Shown here: positions 44,662 to 54,125 of the stretch, piece after piece
How the letters are laid out: each line of letters starts with the position of its first letter
How positions within the stretch are numbered: position 1 is the stretch's first letter
Assembly: GCF_004798935.1 (NCBI RefSeq)
Contig: NZ_RAHT01000001.1
Coordinates: 558,001-622,000, forward strand
Source of the DNA: Ningiella ruwaisensis
GTDB taxonomy: Bacteria > Pseudomonadota > Gammaproteobacteria > Enterobacterales > Alteromonadaceae
Length of the DNA: 64,000 nucleotides
Reading direction: 5' to 3'
Made by a program: the position numbers and the translations under genes
The notes under the pieces: generated by a model
Databases searched by the model: none
What the model was told of the DNA's origin: nothing
The model's input: only the letters and a program-made list of their open reading frames with translations

Positions 44662-45186
44662 TTAATGATGCGGCAAGCTATCAACTAATGACTCTTTCAG
44701 CATTTTTGCTTTTGCTTCAATACGTGAGCTAAAGAACAATCCTGAAAGTGCTGCAACCATTCCTGCCATTGTTGGAATAGTAGCCATCGAGATCCCTGCG
44801 GCCATCAATCTAGGGTTACCAGTACCTTGTGTTGACATGGTTTCAAACACACCAATCATTCCGGTAACTGTACCCAATAATCCTATTAGAGGACACATTG
44901 CCACTAAAGTTCTGATCATTAACAATCTTGCTTGTAAACCATCAGCTGCTTGTGAAATCCATGCGTCACGAATTCTATGCGCGTACCAAGAGGTCGTATC
45001 TTCACGTGCTTCCCAATCGGAAATAATTTGCTTCTTAATTCCGGGGAACACTGAAGTTAAATACCAATAGCGCTCAATCATTAACACCCACATTAGAAAG
45101 AGCGCGGCAGCAACGACGTAAAGTACGTCACCGCCGGTTGCGATGAATTCCCTGACAGATTCCCATAATCCAATCAGGTATAACAT
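44662..45186 (-). CDS. exbB: ExbB, MotA/TolQ/ExbB proton-channel subunit
   Basis: A 174-residue ExbB2-type protein with three membrane helices (about 20-40, 90-115, 135-160). The end segment GMIGVFETMSTQGTGNPRLMAAGISMAT is a hallmark of the family. It forms the motor with ExbD. Confidence 0.92.
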   Translation of the reverse strand: MLYLIGLWESVREFIATGGDVLYVVAAALFLMWVLMIERYWYLTSVFPGIKKQIISDWEAREDTTSWYAHRIRDAWISQAADGLQARLLMIRTLVAMCPLIGLLGTVTGMIGVFETMSTQGTGNPRLMAAGISMATIPTMAGMVAALSGLFFSSRIEAKAKMLKESLVDSLPHH

Positions 45187-45188
45187 CT

Positions 45189-46580
45189 TTACATTCTCCC
45201 TGGAGTAGTCGTCGTAGTTACTGGACGCTCATTTTCAGCGTGCTGAGCGATAATACCAGCCGTTTGCTCATCAAGAATGTGAACAATAGACTTGCTGCGA
45301 CCTGCAACGATGCTGTGCATAAGAATCAACGGCAATGCTGCAATGATACCCTGTGCAGTTGTTACTAGAGCCATTGAAATCGATCCTGCCATGATGCGTG
45401 GGTCACCAGTACCGAACAACGTGATTTGTTGGAAAGTCGCGATCATACCTAGTACCGTACCCAAAAGACCTAATAGCGGTGCAATTGCGGCGAAGATTTT
45501 TATGATATTAATACCCGCTTCAATACGAGGAAGTTCCTTAAGAATAGCTTCGTCCAGTTTAAGCTCCAAACTTTCTGAATCAGCAGACTTGTTTGCTTGA
45601 TATACTGTCAAAATGCGACCAAGTGGGTTGCTGTTCGAAGGATTATCAATGTTATTCAATTGAGACTTCATCTTAGCGCCAACGGCGGTAAGTGAAACAA
45701 TTTTGAATACACCAATAAGCAGACCAATGATTAGTAAGCCAGTAATAATGTAACCAACGATACCACCTGCATGATAACGCTCAGACAAAGTTGCTTTCTG
45801 CTTGAACAATTCAAGAATTGCGCCGCGAGATGGGTCAACATAAGTACCAACAAAGCCACTACTTGCATCCATTAGGTCTTGCGTTGAAGCAACCTGATAA
45901 CCTTCAGGTTGACGACCTAGCGGCTGAATTTTGTCGTCTTCATCGTTGTAAACAAGGTAACCTTGCTCACCAACTAAGTTGAAGGTACCGATACGAACAA
46001 CTTCCTGAGTCGTTGAACCACCGTCAAGATCTACTACTTCTGTTGTGAAGCGAGAAACTTTACCAGACTCAGTCATTTCAGTTTGAAGGGCTAACCATAA
46101 TTCTTCCAACTCGTTAATGTTTGGAAGACCTTTTGAATCCTGTGCCATTTCAGCAAGAAATTCGTCACGTCCTGGGTACTCAGCACTTACAATCGATGTT
46201 GAAATAACACCGTAAGCGTCTGCTGATGCTTGACGAACTACACCAAACATTTCACCTAAAGTTCCAGATGCTTGATCAAGTTCTGTCTCTTTATCGATTA
46301 AGGTTTGTTCGTTCTGAGTAAATTGATTTTGTAAGCGATCTCCACGTTCTTCTTCAGCTTGAAGAGCGGCTTGAGCACGACGTAAAAGCGCCTGCTTATC
46401 TGCTCTTTCGTCCATAAACTCTCGCTCGCGCGCTTCATTGATGCGCTGTTGAGATACACGGTCATTTTTTACTTGTTGAAGAAGTTCATCAAGTGTATTT
46501 GGTGATGATTGCGCATTTGCAAAACCTGCTACCAAAGCAATGGATGCTGATGCGACAAGTGTCTTTATTGTTGTTTTCAT
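45189..46580 (-). CDS. Large MotA/TolQ/ExbB-family protein with N-terminal periplasmic domain (TtpC-like)
   Basis: A 463-residue protein. It has a signal peptide ending AGFANAQ, a long coiled coil (about 30-110) and a periplasmic domain. The C-terminal ExbB-like channel begins near residue 270 (GGIVGYIITGLLIIGLLIGV, then GLLGTVLGMIATFQQITLFGTGDPRIMAG). Such hybrid ExbB proteins accompany DUF3450 in TonB2-type systems of Vibrio and Alteromonas and are needed for that variant. It lies 2 bp before exbB. Confidence 0.85.
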   Translation of the reverse strand: MKTTIKTLVASASIALVAGFANAQSSPNTLDELLQQVKNDRVSQQRINEAREREFMDERADKQALLRRAQAALQAEEERGDRLQNQFTQNEQTLIDKETELDQASGTLGEMFGVVRQASADAYGVISTSIVSAEYPGRDEFLAEMAQDSKGLPNINELEELWLALQTEMTESGKVSRFTTEVVDLDGGSTTQEVVRIGTFNLVGEQGYLVYNDEDDKIQPLGRQPEGYQVASTQDLMDASSGFVGTYVDPSRGAILELFKQKATLSERYHAGGIVGYIITGLLIIGLLIGVFKIVSLTAVGAKMKSQLNNIDNPSNSNPLGRILTVYQANKSADSESLELKLDEAILKELPRIEAGINIIKIFAAIAPLLGLLGTVLGMIATFQQITLFGTGDPRIMAGSISMALVTTAQGIIAALPLILMHSIVAGRSKSIVHILDEQTAGIIAQHAENERPVTTTTTPGRM

Positions 46581-46586
46581 TAACCC

Positions 46587-47360
46587 TTACTCCGCTGCTT
46601 TGATTGGTAGTTCAATAAGATCTTCTGGCACTAGACCTTGCGCCATTCTTACAGCTGTAATAACTGAATCAAGATATTCGCCGCCTAACTCTTCCCAGGC
46701 ACGCGTTTCGTTATTCCAAACGTAAGCTGTTGACTGGTCAAGAGTGAGTGCTAAAAGAGCGGTACGACCTAAGTTAAAGAAGTCAACAGATACATCCGTT
46801 CCGCCAACGTTGATTGTTCCATCGTAAGACTGGATAGTACGGCCGTACTGATTTTCAATTGAATATGCATCAAGCACTAAACGAAATTGCTCAGATACTG
46901 TTACATCTGAACGGGTCATCAGCGTACGTAAACGCTCAACACGCGCTAAACGCTCTTCCAGGTTGATTGGCACGTCTAGCTGTATAAATTGCTCCAGGCT
47001 ATCAATCATCTTATACATGAGCGGAACAATTTTTTGCTTGGTATCTTCAATTGAATCGATTTGGCGTTGTAGTGAATCAATGGCACGCTGTTGGTCAGCC
47101 ACTAAACCTGCAAGGTAATCGTTATAGATTTTGAGGTTTTCTGTTTGATCAACAACTGCTCGATATTCAACAAGCAACTCTTGAGATTGCTCAAACAAAT
47201 TATTGATTTTTTGCTGTGATTTGGCCGCCGCAACTTGAATTTTACGTTCTTCTTCCTGTAACTGTTCAAGTGGGTTCGCGAATGCAACGCTACTTGCAGA
47301 TAAGGCAATTGCGCCTAACACACAAGAAGCAATGTGAGTTCTCTTGCTCATTTTGGACAT
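46587..47360 (-). CDS. DUF3450-family periplasmic coiled-coil protein
   Basis: A 257-residue protein with a signal peptide ending SSVAFAN, a coiled coil (about 32-110) and a folded C-terminus (WNNETRAWEELGGEYLDSVI). DUF3450 proteins lead this type of TonB operon. It is the first gene; its promoter must lie in 47361-47756. Function is not defined. Confidence 0.85.
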   Translation of the reverse strand: MSKMSKRTHIASCVLGAIALSASSVAFANPLEQLQEEERKIQVAAAKSQQKINNLFEQSQELLVEYRAVVDQTENLKIYNDYLAGLVADQQRAIDSLQRQIDSIEDTKQKIVPLMYKMIDSLEQFIQLDVPINLEERLARVERLRTLMTRSDVTVSEQFRLVLDAYSIENQYGRTIQSYDGTINVGGTDVSVDFFNLGRTALLALTLDQSTAYVWNNETRAWEELGGEYLDSVITAVRMAQGLVPEDLIELPIKAAE

Positions 47361-47702
47361 ATTCCCAACCGTTTTAGTCTAGTTAATTGCTACATATGAC
47401 AATCGTCATTGCGCTTTATTTTGTTCATATTTTTGCCCGAGCTTTGTCAGGGCAACACACAAATAGTCACAGGATGTTACATAAATGTCAAGAAATCCGT
47501 GGGATATGTACGTAAAAACTTTACTTGAAAACGATTAAATCTGCGCACTGTGCGAATGTTAAAAAGCTCTGGCGTAAAATTTGTTGAAGCTTTGGACGGT
47601 CGACGCTTATATTTTAGCCATATTTCACAAGAGTCTTAGTCACAGATGAGAAGAATAAAAAGCTCGATTGAAAAATTTCGTTACCAAAAAAAGAGATAAA
47701 AA

Positions 47703-47723
47703 AAACCAGTCAAGTTGACTGGT
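47703..47723. terminator. Terminator after the large TonB receptor gene
   Basis: AACCAGTCAA-G-TTGACTGGTT flanked by A- and T-runs. It ends the receptor transcript on the minus strand and could work both ways. The remainder of the 395-bp gap (47361-47756) should hold the promoter for the TonB operon but shows no clear operator. Confidence 0.85.
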
Positions 47724-47756
47724 TTTTTGTTTTAAACTTCTAAGCTATGTTTAGAC

Positions 47757-50741
47757 TTAGAAAGTAGCCTTGAATGAAACGAACCAGTTTGTGCTGGTAT
47801 CAAACACAGTTGGATAAGTGTTACCGTTTCCTAAAGCAGGACCTGCACCGGAATAAATTGGAGGCTGCTTACCAAGTAAGTTCAACACACCAGCGCGCAG
47901 CTGAAGATTGTCGTTCACATAGTAAGTACCGGTAAGGTCAATGTAATTTACCGTATCAAACTCAGACTCTAATGTATCTCCGGTGTCGTCATTATCTGTA
48001 CCACCGAAATAACGCCATGTAGCAGTGATATCGATATCAAGAGGAGTACTCCAAGTTGCTAAGAAGCGATGACGGAACTCAGCATTTGGTGCGCCACACT
48101 CATTTCCGAAGAAACCGGCACATTCAATTGGTGTACCACCAGGGAATGGAACGGTATCAAGAGTATCAAGAATCGTTGCTGCATAATCTAGGTTGATAGA
48201 ACCCATATCACTTACATCGAAGCTATAACCAACTTGAATATCGAAACCTGACGTTTCAAGAGTAGCAATGTTCAGGTTTGTTGCCTGGAAGCCTACACCT
48301 AAAGTGCCAGCCGCCAAGGTTCCAGACGGAGCACGGTTGATCAAACTACAGAACGTTGGGTCGCCTGTCTCCAAACACTCGTTGAAAACAGTTTGCGCTG
48401 GAATACCGGCTGAGATTGCATCTTCAACTTCAATATCGAAGTAATCAACACTGATTGATAATCCTTCAATTTGTGATGGAGTGTATACTACACCCAAAGT
48501 TACTGTGTCGGCAGTTTCAGGATCCAGTAATGGGTTACCACCAGTAATTGCCTGAGTCTGACCGGAAATTACATCAAGAATTGTACCGTACTGAGAAGCA
48601 GTAACGCCTGTTCTTTGACAAACTTCAAGTGACGCAATTGGGTTTGCTGATGCACAAGGGTCAAACAACTGTTCGCCAGCAGAGTTAACGCCTGCAGGGC
48701 TTAAGTTAAGTAGACCAGCATCTTGCGCGGTAAACAAATCAATTACGTTTGGTGCTCTAACAGCTCGCTGGAACTGTGCACGTAAACGTACATCTTCAAC
48801 AGGTGCCCACGCTAGTGATAAACCGAAAGCATCGGTATCAAAGCTGTTTTCTACGCCATTACCAGAAGCATCATAGTCAGAGAAGCGATATTGACCACTG
48901 AAAGTAAGTTCTTCAACAAATGCAGCATCTTCAACTAAAGGTATTTGAACTTCTGCGAAGAACTCGCGAACTTCAATCTTACCAGATACTTCAGTAGTAG
49001 CGCCGCCCACACCGGTGAAACCACCACCAGGGATCTGGCTTATTTCATCTGGTGAAGAAGCAAGTTCGTCTTTACGATATTCCACACCAAACAATACACC
49101 AATGCCGCTTTCAGCAAACGGGCTATGAATACCATAGTCTCCTAGGTTAGCTTGGATATCTGCACCAAAAATCTTCTGTGAGGTTTCGCCATTAACAATA
49201 CCAATACCTTGTATGAAATCCAACTGATCGTCTGTAACTAAAGACTCTCCACCAGATGTACGCTGGAAGATATTATAAGGTACACAGCCGCCGCTTTGAT
49301 CGATACATACAACATTACCGGCTTCGTCGGTAGTGGCTAACAATGCTTGCTGTAGGTTATCGATTACAAAGTCGTTAGTCGCTGAGCTTTGATCACGCGT
49401 TTCAGAAATTTGACCAAAAGCATTCCAGGCCCAAATGTCGTCAATGAAACCTTTAAACCCACCAACAAAGCGCCAAGTGCTGTTTTCTAGTCTTGAATTA
49501 CGTGAGCCACCTTCTACGTTTCGGTGAGAAGCAGTGATTCCGCTAACGATGTCGCCATTTGCGATATTATCCGCTGTACAGCCAAAGATGTCGGTGAATG
49601 CAACGCCAGAGTTCCCTTGAATAAGCGGGTTATCACAGTTTATGTCATATGCTCCGATACCAAATGAAGCACTAGGTGCAATTTGCGCATCAGACGTGTT
49701 GTTAACATATGAGAAGTCAGCGTAAGCTTCTAAATCGTCAGTGATTTCATAATCACCTTTCGCGTAGAAGTGATAGCGTTCTGATGGTCTTTGGAAGAAG
49801 TTGAACTGACCAAAGTTGAATGTTTGTGATGGACCACCTGCATAAGGAACGATATTACCGTTTGCTTCCTGGAAACCAAATCCGCCTGGACCGCCAAATA
49901 AACGGAAGTTTGCTGAACCTACGCAACCAAAACCACCGAAACTTTGGGCGCCGTTGCTTTGTCCTAGAGAACAAGCAGAATAAACACGGTCAGCCTGAAT
50001 AACTTCATCTCGATCTTCATACTGAGCAAAAATTGTTACGTTACCACGACCGTCTGCTGTAGTAGCACCGAACATGGTGTAAATTTGTGTTTCTTCACCA
50101 TCGAAACCAGAACTTGGCACCGGTTGGTCTGCAGCTTCTAACACGCTTGCCCAGAAATCATCGTCATTGCTGTTGTAGTTTGAGCTGAATTGACCACCAA
50201 ACTCTACACCCTCAAAATCATCACGAAGTATAAAGTTTGCAACACCACCTACCGCATCAGAACCATATACCGCAGATGCACCACCTGTCAGGATGTCAAC
50301 GCGCTCAAGCATTTGAGTAGGAACCAAGTCCACGTTTGCTGCACTAATTTGCGATGAACCGTAAGGAAGACGCTTACCGTCAATCAACACCAAAGTACGG
50401 TTTGCGCCCAAACCACGAAGGTTAAGGGTTGCCGTACCCGATGCACCGTTTGATACTTCTGATGCTTGTCCAGCAAACACCTGAGGAAGAACGTTAACAA
50501 AGTCTTCTACACGAAGGTTTCCACGAAAACCAGCTTCTTCACCAGATACGCTTAGTACAGGTGTTGCTGCAGCAAGGTTTGAGTTAGATAAAAGACGAGA
50601 ACCCGTAACCTGGATTTTCTCGACATCCTCTTCTGTCTCTTCTTCCTGTGCTAACACAGAACCAGAGAGGGTAATCGCTGACGCAGCACCAAAGGCGCAA
50701 GCCAGCCTTACAGCTTTGGCTAATCTATTATTTGTAAACAT
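47757..50741 (-). CDS. Large TonB-dependent outer-membrane receptor
   Basis: A 994-residue receptor from the ATG at 50741 (AGGGAG upstream; the frame is open to 50759). Signal peptide ending SGSVLAQE, TonB box EKIQVTGSRL (about 40-50), plug with RTLVLIDGKRLPYGSS and GGASAVYGSDAVGGVANFIL (about 120-175), and a barrel ending in Phe. This large type is common in Alteromonadales and takes up polymers, peptides or siderophores; the ligand is unknown. It lies beside the TonB operon on the same strand, with its own terminator. Confidence 0.92.
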   Translation of the reverse strand: MFTNNRLAKAVRLACAFGAASAITLSGSVLAQEEETEEDVEKIQVTGSRLLSNSNLAAATPVLSVSGEEAGFRGNLRVEDFVNVLPQVFAGQASEVSNGASGTATLNLRGLGANRTLVLIDGKRLPYGSSQISAANVDLVPTQMLERVDILTGGASAVYGSDAVGGVANFILRDDFEGVEFGGQFSSNYNSNDDDFWASVLEAADQPVPSSGFDGEETQIYTMFGATTADGRGNVTIFAQYEDRDEVIQADRVYSACSLGQSNGAQSFGGFGCVGSANFRLFGGPGGFGFQEANGNIVPYAGGPSQTFNFGQFNFFQRPSERYHFYAKGDYEITDDLEAYADFSYVNNTSDAQIAPSASFGIGAYDINCDNPLIQGNSGVAFTDIFGCTADNIANGDIVSGITASHRNVEGGSRNSRLENSTWRFVGGFKGFIDDIWAWNAFGQISETRDQSSATNDFVIDNLQQALLATTDEAGNVVCIDQSGGCVPYNIFQRTSGGESLVTDDQLDFIQGIGIVNGETSQKIFGADIQANLGDYGIHSPFAESGIGVLFGVEYRKDELASSPDEISQIPGGGFTGVGGATTEVSGKIEVREFFAEVQIPLVEDAAFVEELTFSGQYRFSDYDASGNGVENSFDTDAFGLSLAWAPVEDVRLRAQFQRAVRAPNVIDLFTAQDAGLLNLSPAGVNSAGEQLFDPCASANPIASLEVCQRTGVTASQYGTILDVISGQTQAITGGNPLLDPETADTVTLGVVYTPSQIEGLSISVDYFDIEVEDAISAGIPAQTVFNECLETGDPTFCSLINRAPSGTLAAGTLGVGFQATNLNIATLETSGFDIQVGYSFDVSDMGSINLDYAATILDTLDTVPFPGGTPIECAGFFGNECGAPNAEFRHRFLATWSTPLDIDITATWRYFGGTDNDDTGDTLESEFDTVNYIDLTGTYYVNDNLQLRAGVLNLLGKQPPIYSGAGPALGNGNTYPTVFDTSTNWFVSFKATF

Positions 50742-50961
50742 GCATGTCTCCCTAGACATTATTATTATTTATCAATTTCGTATTGATTTATATAACATGA
50801 ACTTTCGTTCAATGAACATAATATATACACATAAGTGCTAAATGGTCAATGGCAAAAAGTAGTCTTTACATGCTGATGTTTCACACTTTAAGTTAAATTT
50901 TAGACTGCAATTAACATATTTCATCTTCAGTCGATAAGTATGAGAATTGAACAAAACAGCT

Positions 50962-51240
50962 ATGTCGGGGAAATATAAGGTGAAATTACATAATGATATT
51001 CATAACTTTTATGAACAAATGATGCTCGAGAAGTTAGAACAAATGGAACTTGTAAAAAACAAAGATGATGAACAAATTGCAGACCTTTGTTGTTTAGTTC
51101 TTAACCAACTTCCTCCGCGCTACATACGACACAATGTGGATATGGCCTTTTATTTGCCAAATTCAGAGCGGCAGCAAATGGAAATGAATGTTGAAAACGC
51201 CATTCGGTCGGCATTGAAGTTTCTGGATAAAAATGAATAA
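50962..51240 (+). CDS. ComFB-like late competence development family protein
   Basis: About 92 residues. The fragment LHNDIHNFYEQMMLEKLEQM, then CCLVLNQLPPRYIRHNVDMAFYL is the ComFB family pattern. The start is unsure (TTG 50947, ATG 50962 or GTG 50980); no strong ribosome binding site separates them. Its role is unknown; some relatives bind cyclic di-GMP. It is followed directly by the 4.5S RNA gene on the other strand. Confidence 0.75.
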   Translation: MSGKYKVKLHNDIHNFYEQMMLEKLEQMELVKNKDDEQIADLCCLVLNQLPPRYIRHNVDMAFYLPNSERQQMEMNVENAIRSALKFLDKNE

Positions 51241-51244
51241 AAGT

Positions 51245-51353
51245 GGTGGCAGACCTCAGCCCGTTCCCGGCACATGAGTCCCCTAGTACGGCTGCTCCCT
51301 TCCGGGCCTGACCGGGTTCCTAAGTTGTCATTGCGGGAGAACTAAGGCCTACC
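51245..51353 (-). ncRNA. ffs: 4.5S signal recognition particle RNA
   Basis: The minus strand holds the conserved SRP core GGTCAGGCCCGGAAGGGAGCA and long pairing arms (GGTAGGCCTTAG at the 5' side, CTGAGGTCTGCC at the 3' side). It is about 109 nt, the normal size for the bacterial RNA that binds Ffh. Confidence 0.95.
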
Positions 51354-51429
51354 ATAGAACTAATTTTATTACTGCATTTTCAGCAGGCGCGCATTATGAC
51401 GAACTAAGCGCGCCCTTGCAAGCATAGCA

Positions 51430-52482
51430 TCAACTGAATTTAAACTTTTCTTCTGCAAGAATGTTTGCCACTTCTTCGCTTGGCTTTTTCTCAGTTTGTG
51501 AACGTGTAATGATATTTTTAACCGTATCGCCAATTTGCTCTAACTGCGCGCGTAATGCCTGTGCACTACTCTCATTGCGCTGATGATAAATATCGATAAT
51601 TCCGCCTGCATTAATCACATAATCGGGTACGTAAACAATATTTTTTTCAAGCAGAAGCTTATCCATTTGTTTGCTCGCTAACTGGTTATTCGCAGCCCCA
51701 GCAATAATTGGCGCTTTTATTTCACTGATGCTTTTATCATTGATTGCCCCTCCCATTGCGCAAGGTGCAAAGACATCAGCTTCCATCGCATGAATTTCTT
51801 GCGGGTCTACTACACGCGCGCCTAATTCATTTTTGGCGATCTCAACCCCCTCATTGAAAATATCCGCAACTATCAGGTTTGCTCCCGCTTTGTGAAGATG
51901 ACGAGCAAGGCGCAAACCAACATGCCCCACTCCCTGAATAGCCACCGTCTTTCCTTTTAATGAAGAATTCATGACATGCTCTACAGCGGCCTTTACTCCC
52001 ATATACACACCATAGGCCGTTGATGGAGCAGGATTTCCATCGGCAGGGCTCCCATCGTAAGCAAATTTTGCTGATGTCCCGGCTACGTGGTGGCTTTGCG
52101 TAGCCATATACTGCAAATCCTGTACGCTAATACCGGAATCTTCTGCAATCACATACTGTCCTTTAAAGGTATCGACCGCCTTACCCATAGCATACATTAA
52201 CGCTTGAGTTTTATCGTGTCGTGGATTACCAATAATGACCGCTTTACCGCCACCCTGTGGCAAGCCCGCCATTGCGGCTTTGTAGGTCATTCCTTTAGAT
52301 AAACGAAGCACATCGGTAAGTGCCTCCTGCGAATTCGCATAAGGCCACATACGGCATCCGCCGAGACTAGCGCCAAGCTTAGTGTTATGTACGGCAATAA
52401 TCGCGCTTAAACCAGATTCTGCGTCGTGAAAAAAGGAAACTTGCTCATGCTGATCAAAATCAGGATGTTCAAAAAGCGACAT
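51430..52482 (-). CDS. Glu/Leu/Phe/Val-type amino acid dehydrogenase
   Basis: About 350 residues from the ATG at 52482 (AGAGG upstream; an open frame to 52581 is not used). The active site contains GGCRMWPY and the lysine of GGGKAVI (about residues 40-82), and the NAD-binding fold has GVGHVGLRLARHL (about 180-195). Such enzymes deaminate Leu or Phe to keto acids with NAD. Which one is not clear; next to phhA, tyrR and maiA a role in aromatic or branched amino acid breakdown is likely. It is divergent from an Lrp-type regulator. Confidence 0.88.
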   Translation of the reverse strand: MSLFEHPDFDQHEQVSFFHDAESGLSAIIAVHNTKLGASLGGCRMWPYANSQEALTDVLRLSKGMTYKAAMAGLPQGGGKAVIIGNPRHDKTQALMYAMGKAVDTFKGQYVIAEDSGISVQDLQYMATQSHHVAGTSAKFAYDGSPADGNPAPSTAYGVYMGVKAAVEHVMNSSLKGKTVAIQGVGHVGLRLARHLHKAGANLIVADIFNEGVEIAKNELGARVVDPQEIHAMEADVFAPCAMGGAINDKSISEIKAPIIAGAANNQLASKQMDKLLLEKNIVYVPDYVINAGGIIDIYHQRNESSAQALRAQLEQIGDTVKNIITRSQTEKKPSEEVANILAEEKFKFS

Positions 52483-52628
52483 TATTAGACCTCTGTTGTT
52501 ATTGTTATAAATGCCTGATTGACTCTCAATCAGCCTGCCATAGTATCTGACAATGCTGAGGACAGTTATTGCATAAATCAAGGCTATACATTTTATTTTG
52601 TTAAAAAAGTATTTTTATTGTTTCCACT

Positions 52629-52650
52629 TTATAGGATAAGCATCCTATAA
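52629..52650. promoter_or_regulatory. Palindrome between the dehydrogenase and the Lrp-type gene
   Basis: TTATAGGAT-AAGC-ATCCTATAA is a perfect inverted repeat with 9-bp arms, placed in the 301-bp divergent promoter region. It is the best operator candidate for the Lrp-type regulator controlling both genes. Confidence 0.6.
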
Positions 52651-52783
52651 TAGAGCGGAATATTAAAACTGGTGCTTAGAAGCCATTCGCTTACTTTTGA
52701 TCCTCTACGTGCGAAAGTTAGGCGCACAAATTAAAATGCGAAGCACTTCTTAAGTTTTTCACCCAATTGAGTCGCACAGGTTT

Positions 52784-53242
52784 ATGAAATTAGATAAGTT
52801 TGATCGTGAAATATTAAGAGTCATGCAAAAGGATGCCACCGTATCAATGGCTGAACTTTCACAATATGTCGGTTTATCACACACTCCATGCTGGCGTCGT
52901 GTCAAACGAATGGAAGCTGAAGGTATTATACGCCAAAAAGTAACACTGCTAGACGCTAAAAAGCTCAATCTTGGCGTTTCTGTTTTTATTTATGTCACGC
53001 TTAAAAATCATGACGGGGACTCGCTCACAAAATTTGAGAACGCAGTGCAAGACATTGATGAAATCATCGAATGCCATACCACAAGCGGTGAAAAGGATTA
53101 TCTTCTAAAAGTGATTGTCAGAAGCATAGAAGAATACGAGCATCTTCTTAAAAGCCGTTTGACTTCCTTGCCATTAGTTGACCATTTGAGTTCAACTTTT
53201 GCTCTAAAGCAGGTAAAGAACACCACACAGCTGCCGATTTAA
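52784..53242 (+). CDS. Lrp/AsnC-family transcriptional regulator
   Basis: A 152-residue Lrp-type protein with an N-terminal helix-turn-helix (MKLDKFDREILRVMQKDATV, then GLSHTPCWRRVKRME, about 20-47) and a C-terminal ligand-binding RAM domain. CWRR marks the BkdR-like branch, in which the regulators respond to amino acids. It is divergent from the dehydrogenase gene and probably controls it. No strong ribosome binding site is visible. Confidence 0.92.
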   Translation: MKLDKFDREILRVMQKDATVSMAELSQYVGLSHTPCWRRVKRMEAEGIIRQKVTLLDAKKLNLGVSVFIYVTLKNHDGDSLTKFENAVQDIDEIIECHTTSGEKDYLLKVIVRSIEEYEHLLKSRLTSLPLVDHLSSTFALKQVKNTTQLPI

Positions 53243-53346
53243 GACATAAGCAAAGACATCTTTATCGACCAATATTAAGGTGATGAGGATGTCTTTTCAC
53301 TTAAACCTATCTTTATCCGAACCTTGCTTTTTCGCATCTAGCTATG

Positions 53347-54003
53347 CTAACTGTGCGCATCCGCCTGATTTTCTGGCATGGCTTTTTCAAATGCTTCAAG
53401 CGCCAAACAATTATCATAGATTTTGGAAATTAGCTTAAATTGCTCAGTTTTAACGCCAAAACGTAGCGCGTTATATACCTGAGGCACGATGCACACGTCT
53501 GCCAGTGTGACCTGATAACCATATGCGAATTTACCCGCTCGTGTCTCAAGTTTTCTCTCTAGTGCGGTAAAACCTTCCTCTATCCAATATTTGGCCCACG
53601 ATTTAACAGCGTCATCATCCGCATTAAATTCGTCACGTAACTTATTCAGCACGCGTAAATTAGCGAGCGGTTGAGTATCGCAAGCGATTTCATAAGCGAG
53701 CATGCGAACTCTCGCCCTGTCCTGAGCATGTTCAGGGATCAGGCGATTGGGTTTGGGATATTTTTCGTCAAGATACTCAATGATCGCAAGAGATTGATTG
53801 AGCATGATATCGGCGTCTGTATCAACGAAGGTGGGTACAAGTTTGCTTGGATTCAGTTGCTGGTATGTTTCGCTTTTTTGCTCGCCACCATTTTTAACCA
53901 AATGCACCGGCACATACTCAAAGTCCAGGGCCTTTAAGTTAAGGGCTATTCGAACACGGTAGGAAGCTGATGAACGCCAGTAGCCGTATAATTTTAAACT
54001 CAT
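53347..54003 (-). CDS. maiA: MaiA, maleylacetoacetate isomerase (zeta-class GST)
   Basis: A 218-residue glutathione transferase-fold enzyme. The zeta signature YGYWRSSASYRVRIALNLK (about 5-23) contains the active Ser-Ser residues. It isomerises maleylacetoacetate to fumarylacetoacetate in tyrosine breakdown. It lies next to tyrR and phhA. The hmgA and fahA partners are not in the window. Confidence 0.93.
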   Translation of the reverse strand: MSLKLYGYWRSSASYRVRIALNLKALDFEYVPVHLVKNGGEQKSETYQQLNPSKLVPTFVDTDADIMLNQSLAIIEYLDEKYPKPNRLIPEHAQDRARVRMLAYEIACDTQPLANLRVLNKLRDEFNADDDAVKSWAKYWIEEGFTALERKLETRAGKFAYGYQVTLADVCIVPQVYNALRFGVKTEQFKLISKIYDNCLALEAFEKAMPENQADAHS

Positions 54004-54080
54004 TTAAGCTCTCTTGTTTTGTTAACTTTAGTCTTGTTGTATTAGTTATGGGTGTTGTAATTAGTGCAATAGTAAAACGC

Positions 54081-54108
54081 ATCCGCTCTGAATTTTCAAA
54101 GCGGATGA
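54081..54108 (-). terminator. Terminator after tyrR
   Basis: The inverted repeat CATCCGCT...AGCGGATG lies 18 bp past the tyrR stop; on the minus strand it is followed by CGTTTTAC. It separates tyrR from maiA. Confidence 0.75.
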
Positions 54109-54125
54109 TCCCTTAATTCTTCACA

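Noticed and set aside
51245-51353. tmRNA or a repeat element at this RNA-like hairpin
   Set aside because: The GGTCAGG...GGAAGG core and length fit 4.5S RNA; no tag-peptide reading frame or tRNA-like ends are seen.
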